Assembly (NCBI RefSeq): GCF_007754155.1
Contig: NZ_CP037423.1
Location: 6,566,838-6,630,837, forward strand
DNA: 64,000 nt
DNA from: Stieleria neptunia
Lineage (GTDB): Bacteria; Planctomycetota; Planctomycetia; Pirellulales; Pirellulaceae
Direction of reading: 5' to 3'
Shown here: positions 45,137 through 54,165 of the stretch, one piece after another
Numbering within the stretch: position 1 is the first letter of the stretch
Layout of the letters: every line of letters starts with the position of its first letter
The notes under the pieces: generated by a model
Database searches by the model: none
The model's input: the letters and a program-made list of their open reading frames with translations, nothing else
Told to the model about the DNA's origin: nothing
Program-made: the position numbers and the translations under genes

Positions 45137-46474
45137 ATGCCCGTCCCCCAAGTTGCGATTGTTGGCCGTCCGAACGTCGGCAAAAGCAGTCTTTTTAATT
45201 GGCTCGCCCGCCGCCGTCTGGCGATTGTTGACGACTATGAGGGTGTCACCCGCGACCGCATGACGACCCTGATTGAATCGGAGGACCAGTTTTTTGAGCT
45301 GACCGACACCGGGGGGTTGGGCATCGAAGACCCGGACGATTTGACCGCGGACGTCCGCCGCCAGATTGAATTTGCGATCAATTCGGCCGACGTCATCCTG
45401 TTGGTCGTCGATGTCCAAACCGGGCTGATGCCGCTGGATGAATTGGTCGTCGAGCGGCTCCGAGGGGTCGAGCGTCCGGTGATTCTGGTCGCCAACAAAT
45501 CCGACCAGCGGCACCAGGACATCCACGCCGATGAGTTTCACCGGCTCGGCCGCGGGCATTTGATCACGGTCAGCACGACTCAGAATCGCAACCGCGAAGA
45601 GCTGTTGGAACTGATTCGCGACCGGCTTCCGCCGTCGGACGAAACGGTCAACGTGCCGACGATGAAACTGGCGATCGTCGGCCGGCGAAACGTCGGTAAA
45701 AGCACCTTCGTCAACACCCTGGCCGAAACCGATCGGATGATCGTCAGCGAAGTACCCGGCACGACGCGCGACAGCGTGGACGTGCACTTCGAAGTCGACG
45801 GCCAAACCTTCATCGCGATCGACACGCCGGGTTTGCGAAAACGAAAGAGCCAACGCACCGACCTGGAATACTATGGCATGCACCGGGCCCAACGCAGCAT
45901 CCGCCGCGCCGACGTCGTGCTGATGTTCTTTGACGCCAATGAAACGACCAGCAAAGTGGACAAGCAACTGATCGGCTACGTCATCGAGAACTACAAACCG
46001 TGCATCTTTGTGATCAACAAATGGGACCTGTTGCACGACACGATTCCGACCGAGCGATGGGTTCGTTATCTGCGCCGTCAATTTCCGACGCTCTCCTACG
46101 CGCCGATTGCCTTCATCACCGGCCAGACGGGAAAGAACGTCAAAGCGCTGATGAATCATTCGTCGATGCTGTTCAAACAGGCCCGCGAGCGGGTGTCGAC
46201 CGGACAGTTGAATCGTTTGTTGCGGAGCGCGATTGAAGCCCACCAACCGCCGCTGTATCAGAATCGCCGACCCAAAATCTATTACGCCACCCAAGTCGCC
46301 ACCGAACCGCCGACGATCGTCGTGATGTGCAACGATCCGAAGGCGTTCTCCAACGATTACCAGCGTTACCTAATGAACGTGATGCGCGATCATCTGAAAT
46401 TTGGCGAAGTGCCGATCAAGATGTACTTGCAAAAACGAGCGAGGAACGATGAAGAGGACGCGATCAATCGTTAG
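45137..46474 (+). CDS. der: Ribosome biogenesis GTPase Der (EngA)
   Basis: Der helps assemble the 50S subunit and is essential in most bacteria. The 445-residue protein has two G domains and a KH-like tail. Domain 1 carries GRPNVGKSS (about 10-18), DTGG and NKSD. Domain 2 carries GRRNVGKST (about 182-190), DTPG and NKWD. The C-terminal KH-like region starts near residue 360 (RLLRSAIEAHQPPLY). The length and motif order are normal. The ATG at 45137 starts right at the first strand. It is divergent from the UDG gene and about 165 bases ahead of a membrane protein gene. Confidence 0.95.
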   Translation: MPVPQVAIVGRPNVGKSSLFNWLARRRLAIVDDYEGVTRDRMTTLIESEDQFFELTDTGGLGIEDPDDLTADVRRQIEFAINSADVILLVVDVQTGLMPLDELVVERLRGVERPVILVANKSDQRHQDIHADEFHRLGRGHLITVSTTQNRNREELLELIRDRLPPSDETVNVPTMKLAIVGRRNVGKSTFVNTLAETDRMIVSEVPGTTRDSVDVHFEVDGQTFIAIDTPGLRKRKSQRTDLEYYGMHRAQRSIRRADVVLMFFDANETTSKVDKQLIGYVIENYKPCIFVINKWDLLHDTIPTERWVRYLRRQFPTLSYAPIAFITGQTGKNVKALMNHSSMLFKQARERVSTGQLNRLLRSAIEAHQPPLYQNRRPKIYYATQVATEPPTIVVMCNDPKAFSNDYQRYLMNVMRDHLKFGEVPIKMYLQKRARNDEEDAINR

Positions 46475-46639
46475 GCAGTGGGAGAGGCTTCCAGCCTGTC
46501 AATGCAGCAGGGGAAACCCTGGAGGGACCGTCGGGCTCTAGCCGACCGCTCTTGTGGGTACGATGGCCCTTCCGGGCTGTCGTCCGTAGGACTTTCCTCG
46601 ACGACCTAGAAAGGACGTCGTACAAAGATCACAAAGTCG

Positions 46640-48013
46640 ATGAAACGGAACGCCCCAGCAGTTCGATGGATCCTGTTCGCCTTGACCGGCTTCCTCCTGG
46701 CCGCCGTCTCGGGCCGTCTTTCCGTGCACACGGTCAATGACACGCCCAGCTACGTCGATTATCCGCTGGATTCGTTGACCGACGCGCTGCTTTCGATTCG
46801 CACGCCGGCCTATCCGATCGTCTTGTCCATTCTCAAAGCGACCGTCGGACTGTCCTGGGTTCCGCTGCTGCACGTGCTGCTGCACGCGACCGCGTCATGG
46901 GTGCTGGCCGAAGCCTTGATCGGCCGTGGCATGCCGCTGCGATCGGCAACGGCGGCGGCGGCTTGCGTGTTGGTCGGATGCACGGCGGCGGACCACATCA
47001 GCACCATCAGCACCGATGCGCCGGCGGCGTCGCTGGGCGTGATCACGGCCGCGTTTTTGATGAATGCGTCGCGCACGCGATCGACGCCCCAAGCGATCGC
47101 GTGCGCGGCTGTCGCGATTTTTGCCATCTTTGTTCGACCGGCCTACTTGTTTCTGATCCCCTGGATCGCGGTGGCCGGCTGGCTGCTGTCTCGTCATCAC
47201 AAGCCCCACGACGCCGCGGAAACAAACCGGTCAACGCCCCCGCCATCGCCACTGCTGGGATTCAAAATCGCGCTATCGATCGCGGTGGTCGTCGTGGGCT
47301 GGATGTTTGTTCGAAAATGGGTGGTCGCCGATTTCGGTATCGCCCCGTTCGGTCATCAAAACCTATCCGCGGTCCTGGTTCAAACGGTCCCACCCCAGAC
47401 GCTGAGGGATCTGCCCGGCGAGTCGGGGGAACTGGGACGAGCGGTCGCCGACGAATTGGAGAGGAAAGGGTTTCAATTGCCCAACCCAACCGGCGGCTCG
47501 CTGCCCACGTTGACGATCGAGCAGCAATGGGGCCAGATCAACTACGGCGTCGTTTGGCCGCTCGCCCGCGATCAATTCGCACAACGAGATGCGGTCGGCC
47601 CAGTCGCTCCGCAAGTCGCCGTTCACCGACGAATCGGTGCCTTCAATCGGGCGATTCTGGCTCAGTCACCGGGCGGCTACGTGCGCTGGTTGATGCTGGC
47701 GGTTCGTCGCAGCGTTTGGGGCACCGCGGCGAACATCGCGATGCATCCGATCTTTCTGGCGATGATCTTGATGGGAACGCTGGGGTTGTTGATCCAAGCG
47801 ACCAGACAGCCGACACTCGGACCGATCATCGTCCCCGACGGTTGGAATGCATTGGCCGTCGTCGCGATCTCGTACATGATCTTCAGCGTCGGCTTTGTGA
47901 TCTTGTCGAGCCCGCCGCTGGGACGCTTTGCCGATGCCGGCGCGATCTTTCTGCCGGGATTGATCGCCAGCGTGATTGCGGCGAATCTGCCAGCATCAAA
48001 CGCCGACCATTGA
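46640..48013 (+). CDS. Multi-pass membrane protein, possible GT-C-like
   Basis: I do not recognise a specific family. The 457-residue protein has about nine or ten hydrophobic segments (for example WILFALTGFLLAAVSG, AAACVLVGCTAADH, IALSIAVVVVGWMFV, FLAMILMGTLGLLIQ, ALAVVAISYMIFSVGFVIL). An early extracytoplasmic loop holds NDTPSYVDYP after the first helix, which recalls the acidic first loop of polyprenyl-phosphate-dependent GT-C glycosyltransferases. A long loop of about 100 residues lies between helices in the middle. That reading is tentative; a generic integral membrane protein is the safe call. The preceding 160-base gap contains a short GC-rich inverted motif but no gene. Confidence 0.55.
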   Translation: MKRNAPAVRWILFALTGFLLAAVSGRLSVHTVNDTPSYVDYPLDSLTDALLSIRTPAYPIVLSILKATVGLSWVPLLHVLLHATASWVLAEALIGRGMPLRSATAAAACVLVGCTAADHISTISTDAPAASLGVITAAFLMNASRTRSTPQAIACAAVAIFAIFVRPAYLFLIPWIAVAGWLLSRHHKPHDAAETNRSTPPPSPLLGFKIALSIAVVVVGWMFVRKWVVADFGIAPFGHQNLSAVLVQTVPPQTLRDLPGESGELGRAVADELERKGFQLPNPTGGSLPTLTIEQQWGQINYGVVWPLARDQFAQRDAVGPVAPQVAVHRRIGAFNRAILAQSPGGYVRWLMLAVRRSVWGTAANIAMHPIFLAMILMGTLGLLIQATRQPTLGPIIVPDGWNALAVVAISYMIFSVGFVILSSPPLGRFADAGAIFLPGLIASVIAANLPASNADH

Positions 48014-48037
48014 GTGTGGCACACGCCGCTTGAGTCA

Positions 48038-48056
48038 CCCTCCCTGGCAGGGAGGG
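48038..48056. terminator. Hairpin between convergent genes, with 21-bp direct repeat
   Basis: An 8-bp stem (CCCTCCCT with AGGGAGGG) with a three-base loop lies between the convergent membrane-protein and CPBP genes. It is followed by two copies, 21 bases apart, of GGGAGGGTCGAGCGAAGCG (48050-48068 and 48071-48089). No T-tract is present. Confidence 0.55.
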
Positions 48057-48089
48057 TCGAGCGAAGCGACGGGAGGGTCGAGCGAAGCG

Positions 48090-49091
48090 CTACAACCCCA
48101 CATTGACGCGGCAAAACTCCATGCACAGCGTTGCGGCGTTGAGCAGCATGTGAACGACGATCACGGGCACCAGACGGCCGGTTCGCTGGTACAAGAACCC
48201 CAATCCGACCGACAGGAAAAACAGCGGGATCGGCGCGGCGCCTTGGCCCAAGTGCATCGCCGCGAACAGCAAACTGGTGACGTAGATCGGCCAGGCTGTG
48301 GCGGGTTTCCAACTCGACAGGGGGTCGGAATCCGGCAGCGGGTCGGCGACCTGTTGCAGCCCGCCTTGCAGCAGCAAACGGAACTGAAACTCTTCGACGA
48401 TCGGGGTCAAACACGCGGCGGAAAGAAACAGTGCCAGAAACGTCCGCGTCCCGCTCTCTTCGGCCAGCAAGTTCGTCACCGTGTGTTCGTATTGGACCAG
48501 TTGGGAAACCAACAGATTCAACAACAAAACGGGAGCGAGAATCCAGACGGTTGCAAACAGCCCGCGACGGACGTCCTGCCGATTCGGAATCAGGGTCAAA
48601 TGCGCAAGGCTCGCCCCTTGAGTCAGACGCAAGAAAACCAAGGTGAACACGAAGGCGGAAAGGTTGGCGATGAAGTGGATCTGAACCTGTTTGACGAGCT
48701 TCGCCGCGCGAACGCCCGGGTCTTCACCCGGGTCTTCACCCGGGTCTTCACCCGGGTCTTCGCCCGGCGGCGCATCGACGGCTTGATCGACCACATCGGC
48801 CGCGGCCTGTGGCGCTTCGTCGGGCCCCGGTTGATCGGGCTGCTGTGATTGCTGCAACAGCGCCCCCACCAAGATCAGCAGGCCGAACATCAACACGAAA
48901 TCAAAAACGGTCCAGCGTGGCCGGGGCTGGGGAAGCCGGGTGATCAGTTCGGATGAAACGTCGCCGCACAGATTTCGTTTGCCCTGTCCAAGGAACCACC
49001 GGATCCAGAGCACGCTGCCGGCAACCAGGAGCGTGAGCACGGTCAGCGAGATGGCGAAGAAGCCGATTTCAAAGGGGTTCACGCGCGGCAT
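48090..49091 (-). CDS. CPBP family intramembrane metalloprotease
   Basis: CPBP (Abi/CAAX) proteases cleave within or near membranes and often act in surface or bacteriocin-related processing. The 333-residue protein has about eight hydrophobic helices. The catalytic residues are all present: EEFQFR (E233, E234), FAAMHLG (H280) and HMLLNAA (H314 and N318). Between helices 2 and 3 lies a Pro/Asp/Ala-rich loop with GEDP repeated four times (about 110-125), encoded by a 12-bp tandem repeat near 48718-48770. The substrate is unknown. The gene lies seven bases after pgsA on the same strand, so both are probably one transcript. Confidence 0.88.
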   Translation of the reverse strand: MPRVNPFEIGFFAISLTVLTLLVAGSVLWIRWFLGQGKRNLCGDVSSELITRLPQPRPRWTVFDFVLMFGLLILVGALLQQSQQPDQPGPDEAPQAAADVVDQAVDAPPGEDPGEDPGEDPGEDPGVRAAKLVKQVQIHFIANLSAFVFTLVFLRLTQGASLAHLTLIPNRQDVRRGLFATVWILAPVLLLNLLVSQLVQYEHTVTNLLAEESGTRTFLALFLSAACLTPIVEEFQFRLLLQGGLQQVADPLPDSDPLSSWKPATAWPIYVTSLLFAAMHLGQGAAPIPLFFLSVGLGFLYQRTGRLVPVIVVHMLLNAATLCMEFCRVNVGL

Positions 49092-49098
49092 GGAGCGT

Positions 49099-49791
49099 TC
49101 ATTCCGGTTCGTCGGGTTCGTCCTGCATCAGCCTTGCCGCGGCCAACGTGTAATCGTAGCCCGAGTACACGGTCAACAGGATCGATCCCCAGACCAATCC
49201 CAGCGTGGTGTAGTTCAGCCAGGACGGCGCGGTTGCGTATTGCAGAAAGATCAGCGAGGCGACGACCGCGGCGCACTGCAGCACCATTTTCCATTTCCCC
49301 AGCCAGCTGGCCGAAAAATCTTTGCCGCTGCCCTCGACCATGCCTCGTAAACTGGTCACCAACAACTCGCGACCGACGACCAGCGTGGCCATCCACGAGG
49401 CAACGGGTGTGTTGGCCACCCCGACCAGGGCGATGAAGGAGCCACAAATGATGATCTTGTCGACAAACGGGTCAAAGATTCGACCGAACTTCGTGACTTG
49501 GCCGTATTTGCGTGCCCAATAGCCGTCCATCCAATCGGTCGACGCGGCGATCAAAAAGACGACCGTGGCGGCCAGGAAATAGCCCGACGGGATCAGCGCC
49601 ATCACGGCGATCGCCATGGCGAACCGAATGCTGGTCAACGCGTTCGGCACGTTGTAAATCGAACGCTTCCCGATCGAACGGAGCGGTTCGGGAGGCGATT
49701 CGGGAGGCACGGACTGCGGTGACGACGGCAAGGGCACTGCTTTTTGGGGATGATTCAGACGCGTCGGGGCTGCACAACGGACTGTCGACAT
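49099..49791 (-). CDS. pgsA: CDP-diacylglycerol-glycerol-3-phosphate phosphatidyltransferase
   Basis: PgsA makes phosphatidylglycerol phosphate, the first step to phosphatidylglycerol and cardiolipin. The 230-residue protein has a Pro-rich N-terminal extension (about 1-43), then membrane helices. The CDP-alcohol phosphotransferase signature is complete: D86, D89, G90, A93, R94, G103, D107 and D111, in DWMDGYWARKYG followed by FGRIFDPFVDK. The start is uncertain. ATG 49791 is given, but an ATG at 49908 with AAAGGG four bases upstream would add 39 residues with no conserved sequence. It precedes the CPBP protease and is divergent from the fatty-acid genes. Confidence 0.9.
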   Translation of the reverse strand: MSTVRCAAPTRLNHPQKAVPLPSSPQSVPPESPPEPLRSIGKRSIYNVPNALTSIRFAMAIAVMALIPSGYFLAATVVFLIAASTDWMDGYWARKYGQVTKFGRIFDPFVDKIIICGSFIALVGVANTPVASWMATLVVGRELLVTSLRGMVEGSGKDFSASWLGKWKMVLQCAAVVASLIFLQYATAPSWLNYTTLGLVWGSILLTVYSGYDYTLAAARLMQDEPDEPE

Positions 49792-49965
49792 GATGATCGT
49801 CTCTGGCCAACGAGGAAAGGGGCACGCGGGGTTTTCGCCCGGATGAGCCTGCAGAGCCCGCCTCCGTGCTGAAGCTGCGCGGGTCTCCCCTTTGCTGGCG
49901 ATTCCCATGGTGCCCTTTCAATGCCTCGTTTTAAGGTGAACGGGACTTGCGGGCGGATCGTAAAT

Positions 49966-50062
49966 CGATCGGGATCTGAGGAGTCAAGGGTGAGCCGCAG
50001 GCCGTCAGGCCTCGGGCAACACGCGATTGCCCGGCCGCTCACGCGTCGCGGCTCACTCAATC
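49966..50062 (+). repeat. 204-bp hairpin repeat, copy C (degenerate core)
   Basis: Only the central part of the family is recognisable (GGGATCTGAGGAGTCAAGG, GTGAGCCGCAGGCCGTCAGG, then GGCCGCTCACGCGTCGCGG). Outer ends have diverged. Unlike the full copies it lies in a divergent gap, between the pgsA and fabZ starts, inside the 437-base gap 49792-50228. Confidence 0.8.
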
Positions 50063-50228
50063 CGATCGCGGGAGGGATTCCGATTGCGGGAGTGATCACG
50101 CCGTTACGCGACATCTGCGATCGACAGCCCCCTGCCTCCTGATTTGGACACTGCACGCGGCCCGCAGCCGGGTTTTCCGATCCGCCTGCCGTCTTGGCGC
50201 TTTGCCGATCAACACTTCAATTACGCCC

Positions 50229-50687
50229 ATGAGTATCGAAGCAATCGAACAGGCAATCCCCCACCGCCCGCCGATGCGTCTGATTGACGAAATCTGCGAA
50301 CAGAGCGAGAAGTCAATTGTCTGCAAAAAAACGTTTTCCGCGGATGAATTTTTCGTCCAAGGCCACTTTCCGGGGCAACCGATCGTCCCCGGCGTGATCC
50401 AGTGCGAATGCTGTCTGCAGGCCGGCGCGGTGTTGCTGCACCAACAGATGGACGGCGCGGCGGGCAGCGTGCCGGTGGCGACCCGCATGGACAGCGTCAA
50501 ATTCAAACGCATGATCCGCCCCGACGACAGCGTGGAGATTCACGTGACGCTGAACGACCAGCTCAGCAACGCCTTTTACCTGACCGGCAAAATGATGCTC
50601 AATGGAAAACTGGCGATGCGGTTAGATTTTGCCGTCAGCGTCAGCGTCCCCGAGTCGCCGGCGACGAACGGGGAGGCGGAGCGGTGA
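50229..50687 (+). CDS. fabZ: 3-hydroxyacyl-ACP dehydratase (FabZ/FabA-like hot-dog fold)
   Basis: FabZ dehydrates 3-hydroxyacyl-ACP in fatty acid elongation. The 152-residue protein opens with [13 protein letters not shown], the FabZ start, and has the catalytic His in [16 protein letters not shown]. The catalytic Glu stands at the same offset as in FabZ (the E of QCE). [16 protein letters not shown] is the later conserved strand. ATG 50229 is preferred to an upstream codon at 50202 because [15 protein letters not shown] matches the normal FabZ start. Its stop overlaps the GTG of fabI by four bases, so the two enzymes of the cycle are coupled. FabA-type isomerase activity cannot be excluded. 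Confidence 0.88.
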   Translation: MSIEAIEQAIPHRPPMRLIDEICEQSEKSIVCKKTFSADEFFVQGHFPGQPIVPGVIQCECCLQAGAVLLHQQMDGAAGSVPVATRMDSVKFKRMIRPDDSVEIHVTLNDQLSNAFYLTGKMMLNGKLAMRLDFAVSVSVPESPATNGEAER

Positions 50688-51523
50688 GCGATCAAGAGAA
50701 CCAACCGGCCGTGATGGATTTTTTGCAGATGTCCGGAAAGACCTATTTGGTCCTCGGCGTCGCCAACAAAAAAAGCGTGGCGTACGCGATCGCACGGATC
50801 ATCGAACAATCCGGCGGCAAGGTGATTTACGCCGTCCGCAGCCAAGCCCGCAAGGAAAGCACCGCGAAACTGCTGCGGGACCGCGACGTGCGGGTTTGCG
50901 ATGTCGAACACCAAGACCAGATCGACGCGTTGGCGAACCAACTGGGCGACGAAGGTGTCTCTCTGGCGGGCATGGTGCACTCGATCGCGTTTGCCGACTA
51001 TCCCGACGGCATTCAGCCCTTTCACGAAACGACGCGACAACAATTTTTGCAGGCGGTGGACATCTCCGCCTACTCACTGATCAACCTGTCCAACGCCTTG
51101 AAAGATCGCTTCAGCGCCGACGCGTCGGTCGTCACCATCGGGATCAGCACCACCCGCATGGCCAGTGAAAGCTATGGATTCATGGCGCCGATCAAGGCCG
51201 CGTTGGAATCGTCGCTGGCGTTCCTGACCAAATCGTTCAGCCGCTTTAGCCGCGTCCGGTTCAACGCCGTGGCCGCCGGCTTGCTCAAGACCAGTGCCTC
51301 GGCCGGTATTCCCGGCTACGTCGATTCTTACCTTTACGCCGAACAGGTCATCCCCCGTAAAGAGGCGGTGAAAACGGCAGAAGTTGCCCAGACGGCAGCA
51401 TTCCTGTTGTCGCCGCGAAGTAGTGGGATCACGGCACAATCAGTGGTTGTCGACGCTGGCATGTCGATCAACTATTTTGACGCTTCCGTCGTCGGTGCCG
51501 TGACCGATTCCCAACTCGGCTGA
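50684..51523 (+). CDS. fabI: Enoyl-ACP reductase (FabI-type)
   Basis: FabI completes each fatty acid elongation round with NADH or NADPH. The 279-residue protein is an SDR-family enzyme with the FabI-type first motif [17 protein letters not shown], a MVHSIAFAD strand and the Y-x6-K catalytic pair in [16 protein letters not shown]-terminal [16 protein letters not shown] and [14 protein letters not shown] are also typical. The GTG start at 50684 overlaps the fabZ stop. An ATG ten codons later ([12 protein letters not shown]) is a possible start. ilvE follows after 39 bases. Confidence 0.9.
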   Translation: MSDQENQPAVMDFLQMSGKTYLVLGVANKKSVAYAIARIIEQSGGKVIYAVRSQARKESTAKLLRDRDVRVCDVEHQDQIDALANQLGDEGVSLAGMVHSIAFADYPDGIQPFHETTRQQFLQAVDISAYSLINLSNALKDRFSADASVVTIGISTTRMASESYGFMAPIKAALESSLAFLTKSFSRFSRVRFNAVAAGLLKTSASAGIPGYVDSYLYAEQVIPRKEAVKTAEVAQTAAFLLSPRSSGITAQSVVVDAGMSINYFDASVVGAVTDSQLG

Positions 51524-51562
51524 TTTCTTTCCCCCCTCTCGCGTCTCCTGTTTTCAATCGAC

Positions 51563-52420
51563 ATGTCCCGACAGATCTACATCAACGGCCAATTTCATGC
51601 CCCGGACGACGCGAAAATCAGCGTCTACGATCACGGTCTGCTCTACGGCGACGGCGTCTTTGAAGGCATGCGGATTTACGACAAAAAAGTGTTTCGCTTG
51701 GCCGAGCACCTGAAACGGCTCGACGAATCAGCCTGTGCGATCAATTTGCAGCTGCCGATTTCCCTGGAACAGCTCGCCGCCGACACCAACGAAACGGTCG
51801 CCAAGAACGAGATCGTCGATGGCTACATCCGCTTGATCGTCACCCGCGGGGCCGGCCCGCTGGGGCTGGACCCGTTCAAGTGCTCCGATCCACAAGTCAT
51901 CATCATCGCCGACTCGATCACGCTGTATCCGGAGTCATACTACGAAAATGGTTTGGAATTGGTCACCGCCTCGACGATTCGAAACCATCCGGCGGCGCTC
52001 AGCCCGCGAATCAAGTCGCTCAACTACCTGAACAATATTTTGGCCAAGATGGAGGGGCTCAAAGCCGGCTGCATCGAAGCGTTGATGCTCAACCACAAAG
52101 GCGAAGTGGCCGAGTGCACCGGCGACAATCTGTTCGTGATCAAGAACGGCCGACTGAACACGCCGCCGATCGAAGCCGGCATCCTGGAAGGCGTCACCCG
52201 CAACGCCGTGTTGGAACTGGCCCGCGAAGCAGGCATCGAAACCACCGAACTGCCGATGACGCGACACGACATCTACGTCGCCGATGAGTGTTTTCTGACC
52301 GGCAGCGCGGCGGAAGTGATTCCCGCGGTGACGCTCGACGGACGCAAAATCGGCGACGGCAAGGTCGGCCCGATTACCCAGCAGCTCAACAAGGCGTTCC
52401 GCGAACTCGTGCGGCGCTAA
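51563..52420 (+). CDS. ilvE: Branched-chain amino acid aminotransferase (class IV PLP enzyme)
   Basis: IlvE transfers the amino group between glutamate and branched-chain 2-oxo acids. The 285-residue protein has the fold-type IV pattern: an N-terminal YINGQFHAPDDAKISVYDHG, YGDGVFEGMRIY, IKSLNYLNNILAKMEG with the PLP-binding Lys in that segment, GEVAECTGDNLFVI, and LTGSAAEVIPAVTLDGR at the end. Members of this class also include D-amino-acid aminotransferase and aminodeoxychorismate lyase. The GTRGxGR-type specificity loop here reads VTRGAGPLG, which fits IlvE best. It is the last gene of the fabZ-fabI-ilvE run; its supply of branched precursors to fatty acids would make sense. Confidence 0.88.
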   Translation: MSRQIYINGQFHAPDDAKISVYDHGLLYGDGVFEGMRIYDKKVFRLAEHLKRLDESACAINLQLPISLEQLAADTNETVAKNEIVDGYIRLIVTRGAGPLGLDPFKCSDPQVIIIADSITLYPESYYENGLELVTASTIRNHPAALSPRIKSLNYLNNILAKMEGLKAGCIEALMLNHKGEVAECTGDNLFVIKNGRLNTPPIEAGILEGVTRNAVLELAREAGIETTELPMTRHDIYVADECFLTGSAAEVIPAVTLDGRKIGDGKVGPITQQLNKAFRELVRR

Positions 52421-52452
52421 GCCGCCTCGCCGAGACCGTTGCCCTGTTGTTT

Positions 52453-52576
52453 GTTCGCGGTAGGGCGCGAGCCCTTCGGTCTGTCACGGTGTTTTTGAAA
52501 CGCAACCGGACGGCTCGCGGGCTGTCGATTCAGTGGAAATGGGTCGAGGCAATGCTGAGCCGCTGGCCGTAAGGCC
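52453..52576 (+). repeat. 204-bp hairpin repeat, copy D left part (split by insertion)
   Basis: This begins GTTCGCGGTAGGGCGCGAG and runs to the near-palindrome GGCCGTAAGGCC, where the element at 52577-53111 was inserted. Together with 53112-53202 it makes a 203-base copy, matching the intact length when the duplicated 12 bases are counted once. Confidence 0.9.
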
Positions 52577-53111
52577 AATACCGCTAAATCGAGATTCGAC
52601 TTACCCCAAAATGGCTCCCCTCTCCCCCGAACAAGCCTCTTCGTTGATTCTGATTGATCATGGGCACCGAGTGATTTTAGAATGCCAATATGTTGCAATG
52701 ACGAGAGGCTTGTTTGGGGGAGAGGGGCTGGGGGTGAGGGGGAATCCACATGACGAAACGACGATGCAATCACAAGGTCACCGAGTTTGTTCGTGATCAG
52801 CGCGGCCGAGCGAATGAATTCGAAAACTCGGTTTAGCAGATGATGAGCAATCGTGGTTGCGCCGGAGAAAAGTTTGGACGTGAGTATCCGATGGGGCGAT
52901 ACTCTGCTGATTTCTGCTGTGTCGCCATGTCCAACCGGGGTTCGAGAGCATATCGTCGCCGCAATCCAGCAACGGCGCACAGTATAAATTCCCACTTATC
53001 CCCCTCACCCCCAGCCCCTCTCCCCCGATTCCTGACTCGCTTAGGCTCGCCAGGAATCGGGGGAGAGGGGAGCCAGGGTGATTCATGTTCCCTTCTCGAT
53101 TTAGCGGTATT
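52577..53111. mobile_element. MITE-like insertion, 535 bp, with 18-bp TIRs and 12-bp duplication
   Basis: The left end AATACCGCTAAATCGAGA (52577-52594) is the exact reverse complement of the right end (53094-53111). Directly outside both ends stands GGCCGTAAGGCC (52565-52576 and 53112-53123), which occurs once in uninterrupted copies, so it is a target-site duplication. A second shared inverted segment lies inside (TGGCTCCCCTCTCCCCCGA at 52612-52630, its reverse complement at 53057-53075), plus G-rich stretches (GGGGGAGAGGGGCTGGGGG). No open frame resembles a transposase. It is therefore a non-autonomous element. Confidence 0.85.
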
Positions 53112-53202
53112 GGCCGTAAGGCCTCGAGCGGGCACCTGGATGCCCGGCCGCTTACGCGTCGCGGCTCACTCAACCGACAGCCCGCTCGCGCCGTTCCGCT
53201 AA
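53112..53202 (+). repeat. 204-bp hairpin repeat, copy D right part
   Basis: This runs from the duplicated GGCCGTAAGGCC to the family end CGCGCCGTTCCGCTAAC. It contains the conserved GGCCGCTTACGCGTCGCGG and GACAGCCCGCTCGCGCC segments. Confidence 0.9.
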
Positions 53203-53628
53203 CCCTTCGGCGTCAAAGCAGGACGCATTGCCCGTTTCCCCTCAATCGCCGGGCTGTGATCAATTCGAGCACCCTGAACAGTCGATCCATGTTTGTGCAG
53301 CAGGAGCTGACTCGGAGTGCGTGGGGCAGGCCGGGTCAAAACACTGCCAGCAGCAAGTCGAGCGACCTGGGTTTTCTCGAAGTGCCAGCCCGAGTGGCTG
53401 GTGCCTTGGGGCAGAAAACCCGGGTCGTCTCGCATGCGCCGAACTCGCCCAAAAAGGCATTTCCGCGCGAAAACGCTCCAAAAACAGTCCGCCCGATTTG
53501 ACTTTTCGGTCGATTTGAGCGTTAATTAGGGCAATCGGTTGTACAAAACTGATCCCCCACCCACCTAAGCCCCCTATCTTGGGCATGCCTCCACAGACGA
53601 GGCATCGAAATTTCCTCGGAGACAATGC
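53203..53628. other. Intergenic region before the one-haem protein gene
   Basis: This gap of about 425 bases follows repeat copy D. Short open frames occur but none has a ribosome binding site or protein-like composition. Its last 100 bases hold the likely promoter of the next gene (AT-rich TTGAGCGTTAATTAGGGCAA). Confidence 0.4.
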
Positions 53629-54027
53629 ATGAAACGGTTCGCAATTCTATTTGGTTGTCTCGCTCTTCTGGCCAGCCCCGCGTTGGCGACGAGCGAATTC
53701 AGCAAGCAATGGAAAAACAAATACTTGAGCGGCGATGATGTCGACGAGGCCTTCGTCAAAAAAGCTCGTAAGCACGGTTGCTACATCTGCCACGTCAACA
53801 AAGAAGACAAGAAAAAGGTCCGCAACGAGTACGGCAAGGCCATCCACGAGTTCCTGAAGGCGGAAGATTTCCCCAAGGACTGGGTCAAAGAGAACCCCGA
53901 AGAAGCTCAAAAGAAGATCTACGCCGGTTTGGAAAAAGCCGGTGAAAAGAAGAGCAAAGACGGCAAGACCTTTGCCGAGAAGATCAAGAACGGCGAAGTC
54001 CCCGCGACCGATTCTGGCAAAGAGTAG
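53629..54027 (+). CDS. Small secreted protein with one CxxCH haem site
   Basis: The 132-residue protein has a signal peptide (about 1-20, ending PALAT) and one haem c attachment motif, CYICH, near residues 51-55, within KKARKHGCYICHVNKEDKKK. The rest is Lys/Glu-rich and helical. I do not see a distal Met ligand that I can assign, so it may be a small electron carrier or a sensor rather than a classic cytochrome c. ATG 53629 is the start of the signal peptide and a GGAG lies about ten bases upstream. A strong terminator follows the gene, so it is transcribed alone. Confidence 0.7.
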   Translation: MKRFAILFGCLALLASPALATSEFSKQWKNKYLSGDDVDEAFVKKARKHGCYICHVNKEDKKKVRNEYGKAIHEFLKAEDFPKDWVKENPEEAQKKIYAGLEKAGEKKSKDGKTFAEKIKNGEVPATDSGKE

Positions 54028-54055
54028 TCGTCGATCCGACTGCCGAGTGAACCCA

Positions 54056-54096
54056 CAAAAACGCTTGCAGCACCGCGGTGCGGCAAGCGTTTTTTT
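54056..54096 (+). terminator. Intrinsic terminator after the one-haem protein gene
   Basis: A stem CGCTTGC/GCAAGCG extended by flanking A/T pairs, with an inner stem GCACC/GGTGC, is followed by seven T residues. It is a rho-independent terminator 30 bases after the stop. Confidence 0.9.
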
Positions 54097-54165
54097 ACGA
54101 ATTGTCACAATCTTTCCTCGATTCCCTTCCCCACAAATCCCTCCCCCACAAAAGAGTCTTTGCAA

